Below are positions 15,684-21,785 of a stretch of DNA of 27,179 bases, one piece after another. How positions within the stretch are numbered: position 1 is the first letter of the stretch; each line of letters starts with the position of its first letter. The stretch comes from an uncultured Collinsella sp. (GTDB taxonomy: Bacteria; Actinomycetota; Coriobacteriia; Coriobacteriales; Coriobacteriaceae): the NCBI GenBank assembly GCA_900757465.1, contig CAAENY010000050.1, positions 1 through 27,179 on the forward strand. Reading direction: 5' to 3'. The position numbers and the translations under genes are program-made. A model generated the notes under the pieces. The model was not told the DNA's origin and did no database searches. It saw only the letters and a list, made by a program, of their open reading frames with translations.

Positions 15684-15716
15684 GAAAGGGAGGGTCGGTG
15701 GCCGACCCTCCCTTGG
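15684..15716 (-). terminator. Terminator after the lipoprotein gene
   Basis: AAGGGAGGGTCGG at 15686-15698 and CCGACCCTCCCTT at 15702-15714 form a perfect 13-bp stem with a 3-base loop, about 70 bases past the lipoprotein stop on the minus strand. The downstream minus strand is only moderately T-rich (TTCTTA). The rest of 15,482-15,784 holds no gene. Confidence 0.75.
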
Positions 15717-15784
15717 TACGAAGCGCTGGGTTACTGTCGCTTGCTCGCGCTGCGCTCGTGTTTCCCATTGCGCTCGCCAGTCGC

Positions 15785-16377
15785 TTAGCGCTTGATCTCG
15801 ATATCGTCGAGCTTGACGTCCATGGCCTCGGTCTTTGTCTTGGCGATGTCATCGGCAAATTCCAGAGACTTCATCATGGTTTCGACGGCATCCTTGTGCT
15901 CCTCGACGTTGTCGATGCGCACGTAGACGCTGCCGCCGCCTGCTTCGGTGAAGTACTCAGTCGTCACGCCGCCCGAGTGTGTATAGGAAGCGTTGCGCCA
16001 AGTCTTGCCGTTGTACTTGACGGGGTCGTTCTCGGTCCACTCAAAGCTGGCATTCCACTTTGCCTCGTAGTCGAACAGCTCATCGGCGTTCTTGTCAGAG
16101 TCGAAGACGGGGATGAAGCGATCGCTGGCGTGCTCGCTCTCGGTGAACTTAAACTGGGCCCTGTCGGCCGTGTCACCGGCAACGTCGGTGATCTCGACGC
16201 CCTCGGGGACCTCGACCTTAAACCAAATGAAGTCGGTCCTCATATCCACGGCTGGCTTTTCCGCGCCGCCGCCACCGCCACTGCCGGTAGTGCCGCCGCT
16301 GCCACCGCAGCCTACCAGGGCAACTGCGGCAAAGAGACTGATGCAGAAGGTGAGAATCGCAAAGGGCTTCTTTTCAT
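15785..16377 (-). pseudogene. Lipoprotein with a one-base frameshift just after its start codon
   Basis: The body frame encodes KKPFAILTFCISLFAAVALVGC, a lipoprotein signal with lipobox LVGC, then a Gly/Ser linker and a roughly 160-residue beta-rich domain (FIWFKVEVPEGVEI to KLDDIEIKR) of unknown function. The expected start ATG at 16377 has a perfect GAGGAGG site 8 bases ahead, but it is followed by only four A residues (16371-16374). In that frame translation would stop after about 22 codons. One more A would give MKKKPFAIL and join start to body. Either the gene is inactivated, or it switches by slippage in the A-run, or the base is a sequencing error. The domain remains intact. No alternative start in the body frame has a ribosome site. 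Confidence 0.8.
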
Positions 16378-16449
16378 GGTCGTGTCCTCCTCGATCTGTA
16401 ACCGCCCATGGATTACCTGCCTTTACTGTACGCGCGAGCGGCTCGCTAG

Positions 16450-16468
16450 GGTGGGCCATGTGTCCCAT
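16450..16468. repeat. 19-bp intergenic repeat, copy 1
   Basis: GGTGGGCCATGTGTCCCAT differs by one base from the copy at 16642-16660. The core is a near-palindrome, TGGG(C)CAT-RTG(T)CCCA. It lies 73 bases upstream of the lipoprotein start (minus strand). Confidence 0.7.
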
Positions 16469-16520
16469 TCTGAGGGCCGGATTTGCGCCGTTAAGTGGCA
16501 ATATGTTCGGGCGCAAAAGA

Positions 16521-16549
16521 GGGGAGGGCCGATGTTGTCGGCCCTCCCC
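16521..16549 (-). terminator. Strong hairpin, terminator-like on the minus strand
   Basis: GGGGAGGGCCGA at 16521-16532 and TCGGCCCTCCCC at 16538-16549 form a perfect 12-bp stem with a 5-base loop. On the minus strand it is followed by TCTTTT. No minus-strand gene upstream is evident, so it could end a small RNA or belong to a lost gene. Confidence 0.6.
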
Positions 16550-16641
16550 GGGGTTGGGCGCCCTCGCTTTTAACGGAGCGCGTGCGCGGATGCGGGCGGA
16601 GCCTTGCATGCCTTAGTTTGCGCTGCTGGGGAGTCTCGAAA

Positions 16642-16660
16642 GGTGGGCCATATGTCCCAT
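16642..16660. repeat. 19-bp intergenic repeat, copy 2
   Basis: GGTGGGCCATATGTCCCAT is the second copy, 192 bases from the first and in the same orientation, 148 bases before the zinc-ribbon gene. Spacing and shape suit a regulator binding site or a short relic of a duplicated block. Confidence 0.7.
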
Positions 16661-16807
16661 GTTTGCGTGTGCGGGCTTGCCGCAAGGTGGGCCTGGCGCT
16701 GGGCAAGCGTGCGGCTTGGTTGATGCTCCCAATGTTGCGCAACAGCGATGCCGGCTTAAGGTTTTAGACTTGGCTGTGACAAAAGCTAAACCACGAAAGG
16801 TCGAACG

Positions 16808-17647
16808 ATGTTCTGTCAAAAATGCGGACAGCAAGTTCCCGATGGATCGACGTTTTGCGCGCATTGCGGGGCGTCGCTTGCGGGCGGTTCCGTGCCGACG
16901 CCCGCGGGCGCTGGTTCTTCCCCTGCCCCGGGCTTAACCCAGTCGATGCCGCCGGTCGCGCCCGCGCCTCAAAAGCCTAAGAGCAAAGCTCCGATTGTCA
17001 TCGCGGTGGCGTGTGCCGCCGTGGTCCTCATCGGTGGCGGTACGGTGTTTGCGCTCACGATGCTTAACGGGTCCAAGAGCTCTGACACGCAGATTTCGGT
17101 GATCGATACCGGGTCTTCTGACGAGAAAGATTCTTCTGCCAAGAAGAAGGGCGACAAGTCCAAGGACAAGGAGTCTTCGTCATCGGATGACGAGGCCGTT
17201 CCCGAGGACGAGTCGGCATACTACGGCTCGGGCGATTCGGACGATTACCTGACCGACGTGCATACGTACACGAACGACATGCATCCTTATAGCATGTCGA
17301 TTCCCAATCGATTTGAGATGGTTGATACTCCCAGCGGCAGCGGCGCTAGGTATGAGGATCCGGAGACGGGCTTTGTAATCAACCTGTTTGGCTACGTCAA
17401 CATTAACGACGAAATTGCACACGAGATGTTCGTCGACGCGGACACCTCGGGTAAGACCGACCTCTATACCGCGGAGGGCGACAACTGGTACGTGGTTTCG
17501 TGGCGCGAGGGCGATACGATCATTTACGAAAAGACGATTGTCACGGATTCGACGATTGCCACGGCGCATTTGGAGTACTCGACTGCAAACCGCGACATGG
17601 GGTCGAAGATTATCGATACGCTGTTGCCGACGTTCCAGGTGGACTAG
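16808..17647 (+). CDS. Zinc-ribbon single-pass membrane protein
   Basis: The function is unknown. The 279-residue protein begins with a zinc-ribbon (MFCQKCGQQVPDGSTFCAHC; C3, C6, C17, C20), followed by a Pro/Ala linker, one membrane helix (about 61-86, APIVIAVACAAVVLIGGGTV), a low-complexity Ser/Lys/Asp segment (about 97-145), and an exported C-terminal domain (about 148-279; SMSIPNRFEMVD, GFVINLFGYV, DNWYVVSW, LEYSTANRDMG) that resembles small domains found on actinobacterial lipoproteins. With the ribbon inside and the domain outside it may link the cytoplasm with an envelope signal, but this is inference. GAAAGG is 7 bases before ATG 16808. Confidence 0.82.
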   Translation: MFCQKCGQQVPDGSTFCAHCGASLAGGSVPTPAGAGSSPAPGLTQSMPPVAPAPQKPKSKAPIVIAVACAAVVLIGGGTVFALTMLNGSKSSDTQISVIDTGSSDEKDSSAKKKGDKSKDKESSSSDDEAVPEDESAYYGSGDSDDYLTDVHTYTNDMHPYSMSIPNRFEMVDTPSGSGARYEDPETGFVINLFGYVNINDEIAHEMFVDADTSGKTDLYTAEGDNWYVVSWREGDTIIYEKTIVTDSTIATAHLEYSTANRDMGSKIIDTLLPTFQVD

Positions 17648-17832
17648 GTGCCCGTGCCTATAGCCGGCAATCGGAAACACCGATAGCCAGAGCTCCTGAC
17701 AGCCTTTGTCTTATGGGCTAGACTGGCTTGGACAAGATCGATGAATGAGACAACCGCTTCCTGGCGTCGTTGTCCCATTTTTTATTATGCGTGCGGCCCG
17801 TGGTGGCCGGCGCGGTGGGCAGAGGTGTTTCG

Positions 17833-18465
17833 ATGAGTCAAGAGATGATGGACAAAACCTGCCGAGGGTTTGCCGAGGCGCTTGCCGCGCGCGAGCCGGT
17901 TCCCGGCGGCGGCAGCGCCAGCGCGTTTGTGGGAGCACTGGGCGCCTCGCTTTGCGGGATGGTTGCTCGCTATGGCGCGACGAACCCCGCGCTTGCCGAT
18001 CGCGCGGACGATCTGACGCACGCGTTTGCCCAGGCAGACGAGCTGGCGCAGGAACTTGTGGGTCTGGTCGCCGAGGATGTTCGTGCGTACGGCCAGGTGT
18101 CTGCGGCGTACGGTATTTCGCGCGAGGATCCGGCTCGACCGGCTGCGATTCAGGATGCGCTGCATGTGGCAGCCATACCGCCGTACCGTATTATGGATGC
18201 CTGTGGGCGCGCGCTGGCGCTGCTCGAGGACATGGCGGACAAGGGCTCCCGACAGCTGCTCTCCGATGTGGCATGCGGCGCCGTGTTCTGCCGCGCGGCC
18301 ATGCAGGGTGCGAGCTTGACGCTCTTTGCGAACACCACGTCTATGAAGGATCGAGCCCGCGCCGAGGAGCTCGAGGCGGCGTGCGATGAGCTGCTGGATA
18401 CGTGGCTGCCGCGTGCCGATGCGCTGGCGCGCCGTGCTGCCGATGCCGCAAGGAAGAGGGGATAG
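17833..18465 (+). CDS. fchA: Methenyltetrahydrofolate cyclohydrolase (FTCD-C/cyclodeaminase family)
   Basis: The 210-residue protein belongs to the formiminotransferase-cyclodeaminase C-terminal family. Stand-alone members act as 5,10-methenyl-tetrahydrofolate cyclohydrolase (FchA) or as formimino-tetrahydrofolate cyclodeaminase. It shows the family landmark PVPGGGSASAFVGALGASL (residues 23-41), followed by long helices. The next gene, folD, is 2 bases after the stop, which favours a cyclohydrolase role over histidine degradation. No hutH, hutU or formiminotransferase gene is in view. AGAGG at 17821-17825 sets the start at 17833 rather than an upstream in-frame ATG at 17770. This may be the actual cyclohydrolase, because the neighbouring FolD has lost key residues for that step. 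Confidence 0.88.
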   Translation: MSQEMMDKTCRGFAEALAAREPVPGGGSASAFVGALGASLCGMVARYGATNPALADRADDLTHAFAQADELAQELVGLVAEDVRAYGQVSAAYGISREDPARPAAIQDALHVAAIPPYRIMDACGRALALLEDMADKGSRQLLSDVACGAVFCRAAMQGASLTLFANTTSMKDRARAEELEAACDELLDTWLPRADALARRAADAARKRG

Positions 18466-18467
18466 CC

Positions 18468-19322
18468 ATGGCCGAGCTGCTGAAGGGCGCTCCCGTCGCC
18501 CGCGCGTTGACTGAGGAGCTTGCCGCTCGTTGTGCTGTTCTGCGTAAACGCGGCGTTGTGCCGACGCTCGCCATCGTTCGCGTGGGCGAGCGCGAGGACG
18601 ACCTGTCCTACGAGCGCGGTGCTCTCAAGCGCTGCGAGAAGGTTGGCATTGAGGCCCGCCGCGTTTTGCTTCCTGCCGATGTTTCGCAGGACGAGCTGAT
18701 GGCTGCTATCGAGGGCATTAATGCCGACCCTGCTGTTCATGGCTGCCTGATGTTTCGCCCGTTGCCCGCTGGACTTGACGAGGATGCAGTTGCCGCGGCG
18801 CTCGATCCCGTCAAGGATGTTGACTCCATGACGCCGGCCTCGCTGCTTACCACGCTTTCGGGGCGAGGCGAGGGCTTTGCTCCTTGCACGGCCGAGGCCG
18901 TGCTGGCATTGCTGGACCATTATGGCGTGGAACTGGATGGGGCCAAGGTCGCGGTTGTCGGTCGATCGCTGGTGATTGGCCGTCCCGTTGCCGCCATGCT
19001 TACGGCTCGCAATGCCACAGTGACGACGTGCCATACGCATACGCGCGACTTGGCTGCCGAGTGCCGTTCTGCCGACATTGTTGTTGCCGCGGTTGGACGT
19101 GCGCACACGATTGGCGCGGATGCGGTTCGCGAGGGCCAGACGATCATCGATGTGGGTATTAACTGGGACGAGGCCGCCGGCAAGCTGGTCGGCGACGTCG
19201 ATTTTGATGCTGCGGAGCCGGTTGTTGGCGCAATTACTCCCGTGCCGGGCGGCGTGGGGGCTGTGACCACGGCGATCCTCGCCAAACACGTGATTGAGGC
19301 GTCGGAGCGTGCATCGAAATAG
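18468..19322 (+). CDS. folD: Methylenetetrahydrofolate dehydrogenase FolD, cyclohydrolase site altered
   Basis: FolD normally oxidises 5,10-methylene-tetrahydrofolate with NAD(P)+ and then hydrolyses the methenyl product. The 284-residue protein keeps the fold: VGEREDDLSYERG (Tyr48), KDVDSMTP (Asp119), the dinucleotide motif VVGRSLVIGRPVAAML, DVGIN and the closing PVPGGVGAVTTAIL. But the catalytic lysine four residues after the Tyr is Ala52 (YERGA), and the Gln of the usual VQLPLP is Phe96 (LMFRPLP). In studied FolD/MTHFD enzymes that lysine is essential for the cyclohydrolase. So this copy may be dehydrogenase-only. It follows fchA by two bases and has AGGAAGAGGGG ahead of ATG 18468. Confidence 0.93.
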   Translation: MAELLKGAPVARALTEELAARCAVLRKRGVVPTLAIVRVGEREDDLSYERGALKRCEKVGIEARRVLLPADVSQDELMAAIEGINADPAVHGCLMFRPLPAGLDEDAVAAALDPVKDVDSMTPASLLTTLSGRGEGFAPCTAEAVLALLDHYGVELDGAKVAVVGRSLVIGRPVAAMLTARNATVTTCHTHTRDLAAECRSADIVVAAVGRAHTIGADAVREGQTIIDVGINWDEAAGKLVGDVDFDAAEPVVGAITPVPGGVGAVTTAILAKHVIEASERASK

Positions 19323-19355
19323 GCGTTTTGGGCTGTATGAAGGGTCAGTTATATA

Positions 19356-19594
19356 CCCACTGTGCAAAAAACGCCAAATATGAGTACTGTTGCCAAGATA
19401 GTCACATATGTTTTAGGCCATTTTGGCTCTCTATCGGTATTTATTATCGATAGAGAGCCTATTTTATTGGACTTATGAGGAATTACATCATCAAGCTTTT
19501 GAACAAATGTAGATTATCAACACCTGCATTCGGTTAAATTGCTGCTACTAAATTGGTGACAGTACTCATATTTGGCATTTTTTGACCACAGGGG
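19356..19594. mobile_element. MITE-like AT-rich element with long terminal inverted repeats
   Basis: The two ends are inverted repeats: GCCAAATATGAGTACTGT at 19373-19390 reappears as its exact reverse complement at 19559-19576. The match extends outward imperfectly (A-run plus CTGTG) and inward (CCAA, TAGT) to about 37-40 bp. The interior is much richer in A/T than the neighbouring genes and encodes no transposase. Length (about 240 bp), end repeats and AT content fit a miniature inverted-repeat transposable element. A clear target duplication was not found. It separates the fchA-folD genes from the C69 peptidase. Confidence 0.7.
19425..19470 (+). terminator. Hairpin inside the MITE-like element, terminator of folD
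   Basis: GGCTCTCTATCG at 19425-19436 and CGATAGAGAGCC at 19448-19459 make a perfect 12-bp stem, with an 11-base AT loop and TATTTTATT after it. It could end folD transcription and is placed at the centre of the inverted-repeat element. Confidence 0.65.
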
Positions 19595-19622
19595 TCTCGA
19601 GGGGGGCTCGAGGGGTCGCGGT

Positions 19623-19652
19623 TTCGCCCTTTTTGCGCCGAAGCGATACACT
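19623..19652 (+). promoter_or_regulatory. Possible promoter of the C69 peptidase
   Basis: TACACT at 19647-19652 is a plausible -10 box 36 bases before the start codon; TTCGCC at 19623-19628 is a weak -35 at 18 bases spacing. Confidence 0.35.
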
Positions 19653-19688
19653 GTTACCGTTTGATTTCTTCGCTCAAGGAGGATGCGC

Positions 19689-21212
19689 ATGCCGTGCACA
19701 ACGATTTTAGTTGGTAAGAACGCGAGCTACGACGGGTCGACGCTTGTCGCCCGCAACGAGGACTCGTCCAACGGGGTGTTTGAGCCCAAGCGCATGCGCG
19801 TGGTGCACCCCGACGAGCAACCGCGTGTCTACACGAGTGTTCTAAGCCACCTGACCATTGAGCTGCCCGACAACCCCATGCGCTACACGAGCGTCCCCGA
19901 CGTCGTTCCCGGTCACGGCATTTGGGCCGAGGCCGGTTTCAACGAGCTCAATGTTGGCATGTCCGCAACCGAGACGCTCACCACCAACGAGCGCGTCCGC
20001 GGCGCCGATCCGCTTGTCGACTACGTGCCCGCCAAGGGCAACGAGGGCGAGGACGGCTATGTTCCGGCGCAGCCCGGCGGTCTGGGTGAGGAGGACATGG
20101 TGACCCTGGTGCTGCCGTACGCCAAGTCCGCCCGCGATGGCGTGCGCATTCTGGGCGACCTGCTCGAGCGCTACGGTACCTACGAGAACAATGGCATCGC
20201 CTTGAGTGACGTTGACGAGATTTGGTGGCTCGAGACCATCGGCGGCCACCGCTGGATCGCCAAGCGCGTGCCCGACGACGCCTATGTGACCATGCCTAAC
20301 CAACTGGGTATCGACAGCTTTGACCTGGACGATGCCGAGGGCGCCCAGGTTGATCACATGTGCTCAGCCGACCTGCGTTCTTGGATGGCCGAGTGGCATT
20401 TGGACCTGACGCTGGGCGTCGAGGGCGACGGTCCGGCCGCGGTCTTCAACCCGCGCGAGGCCTTTGGCTCGCACAGCGACAGCGACCACGTCTACAACAC
20501 ACCGCGCGCTTGGTACATGCAGCGCTGCCTCAACCCCAGCGATGTGTGGGACGGTCCCGACGCCGACTACACGCCCGAGAGCGACGATATCCCCTGGAGC
20601 CGCGTGCCCGAGCGCAAGGTGACCATCGAGGATATCAAGTACGTGCTTTCGAGCCACTACCAGGGCACGGAGTATGATTGCTACGGCAGCAAGGGTACGC
20701 CCGCCACGCGCGGTGCCTATCGTCCCATCGGCATCAACCGCAACAGCCAGCTTGCCGTGCTGCAGCTGCGTCCCTATGCGCGGCCGGCGTATCGCGCCGT
20801 GCAGTGGATGGCGTTTGGCTCCAACTCGTTTAACGCGCTCGTGCCGCTGTACGCCAATGTCGAGACCATGCCCCAGTACTACGCCGACACGCAGGCTCGC
20901 GTGACGTCCGAGAATTTCTATTGGGCAAATCGCCTGATCGGTGCCTTGGCCGATGTTCGCTTCCACGAGTGCGGTCGCGCGGTCGAGGATTATCAGGAGA
21001 AGGTCGGCGGCATGGGCCACAAGCAGATTCACGACGTTGACGCTGCCGTGGCCGCGCTGCCCGAGGCCGAGGTGCCTGCCGAGCTCGCCCGCGCCAACGA
21101 GGCCTTTGCTGAGCGCGTGCGGGTGGAGACCGATGCCCTGTTGGGCAAGGTCCTCTACACCACGAGCTGTGCCATGAAGAACTCCTTCGCGATGAACGAC
21201 AACGTAAGGTAA
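19689..21212 (+). CDS. Peptidase C69-family dipeptidase
   Basis: The 507-residue protein belongs to the Ntn-hydrolase family C69/U34 (PepD-like), which cleaves dipeptides using an N-terminal cysteine exposed by self-cleavage or Met removal. The start MPCTTILVGKNASYDGSTLV has the expected Cys3 and the following GSTLVARNEDS. Inner landmarks include IWAEAGFNELNVGMSATET, YGTYENNGIALSDVDEIWW, PNQLGIDSFD and GINRNSQLAVLQLRP. There is no signal peptide, so it should act in the cytoplasm on imported peptides. ATG 19689 is chosen because AAGGAGG at 19676-19682 is 6 bases ahead; the ATG at 19683 would touch it. Confidence 0.93.
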   Translation: MPCTTILVGKNASYDGSTLVARNEDSSNGVFEPKRMRVVHPDEQPRVYTSVLSHLTIELPDNPMRYTSVPDVVPGHGIWAEAGFNELNVGMSATETLTTNERVRGADPLVDYVPAKGNEGEDGYVPAQPGGLGEEDMVTLVLPYAKSARDGVRILGDLLERYGTYENNGIALSDVDEIWWLETIGGHRWIAKRVPDDAYVTMPNQLGIDSFDLDDAEGAQVDHMCSADLRSWMAEWHLDLTLGVEGDGPAAVFNPREAFGSHSDSDHVYNTPRAWYMQRCLNPSDVWDGPDADYTPESDDIPWSRVPERKVTIEDIKYVLSSHYQGTEYDCYGSKGTPATRGAYRPIGINRNSQLAVLQLRPYARPAYRAVQWMAFGSNSFNALVPLYANVETMPQYYADTQARVTSENFYWANRLIGALADVRFHECGRAVEDYQEKVGGMGHKQIHDVDAAVAALPEAEVPAELARANEAFAERVRVETDALLGKVLYTTSCAMKNSFAMNDNVR

Positions 21213-21230
21213 AGACAGCCTTGCGGCGAA

Positions 21231-21269
21231 CGAGCGGGGCAAACGCCGTCAAAGGCTTTGCCCCGCTCG
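21231..21269 (+). terminator. Hairpin after the C69 peptidase
   Basis: CGAGCGGGGCAAA at 21231-21243 pairs perfectly with TTTGCCCCGCTCG at 21257-21269 (13 bp), and a short inner GCC/GGC stem closes the loop. No T-run follows, so it is either a weak terminator or a stabilising 3' hairpin. Confidence 0.6.
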
Positions 21270-21360
21270 ATTCCTATCTTGGCGGTAAAACGATTTTGTG
21301 TCGTTCGCCCAATCTTGGGTACAAGAAGGCCAATGCAGTTGTTCATGATTGGAGCCAACC

Positions 21361-21777
21361 ATGGTTATGAAACTCGATCAGCTTGTTAACGGTGCCATTA
21401 ACGTGGGCTTCGGCGCCGCCGCCGTTGCCGTCGAGGGCGGCAAGAAGGTTCTCGACGACCTCGGTACCAAGGGTGAGCAGGTCCGCAAGGATGCCGGCAC
21501 CCCCGATATCGCCCGCAGCGTGTCCGATATGTTCGAGCAGGCCGGCGGCACCATCTCCGACCTGACCGAGCGCCTGGGCATGCAGGGCGAGACCGCGGCA
21601 CAGCGTGTGCTCGACGAGCTCATCCTGGCCCGCGTCCGCGTTATGACCGCCCCCGAGCGCACGGCCTTCCTGGCCCATGTGCGCGACATCGTCGATTCGG
21701 TCGAGGACAACGTGACCTCGGTGCCCGTCGAGTCCGTTGAGCCCGACGACGCAGAGGACGCCGAAGAGGCCGAGTAG
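21361..21777 (+). CDS. Phasin-like helical protein coupled to the UbiB-family gene
   Basis: The 138-residue protein is nearly all helix with charged heptads, no signal and no membrane segment. It starts MVMKLDQLVNGAINVGFGAAAVAV, an amphipathic/hydrophobic helix, then VEGGKKVLDDLGTKGEQVRKD; the end is very acidic. This resembles the short phasin-family proteins that sit next to AarF/UbiB genes in several Gram-positive bacteria. No polyhydroxyalkanoate genes are seen here. The next gene starts 8 bases later with no good ribosome site of its own, so the pair is probably translated together. GGAG at 21351-21354 sets the start at 21361. Confidence 0.72.
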   Translation: MVMKLDQLVNGAINVGFGAAAVAVEGGKKVLDDLGTKGEQVRKDAGTPDIARSVSDMFEQAGGTISDLTERLGMQGETAAQRVLDELILARVRVMTAPERTAFLAHVRDIVDSVEDNVTSVPVESVEPDDAEDAEEAE

Positions 21778-21785
21778 CAGCGCAG

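Larger units (their letters stand above)
16378..16807. other. 430-bp gene-free divergent region with repeats and a hairpin
   Basis: No coding frame is convincing. It contains two copies of a 19-base operator-like repeat and a strong hairpin, described separately. The right end holds a short A/T-rich stretch before the zinc-ribbon gene (16,760-16,800) that may carry its promoter, but no boxes stand out. Confidence 0.5.

Noticed and set aside
15785..16609. Long version of the lipoprotein starting upstream in the body frame
   Set aside because: The extra N-terminal residues would bury the signal peptide, no ribosome site precedes any start there, and the perfect site belongs to the ATG in the other frame at 16377.
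17833..18465. Formimino-tetrahydrofolate cyclodeaminase of histidine degradation
   Set aside because: It is the same family, but no formiminotransferase domain or hut genes are present and the neighbour is folD, so cyclohydrolase is the better call.
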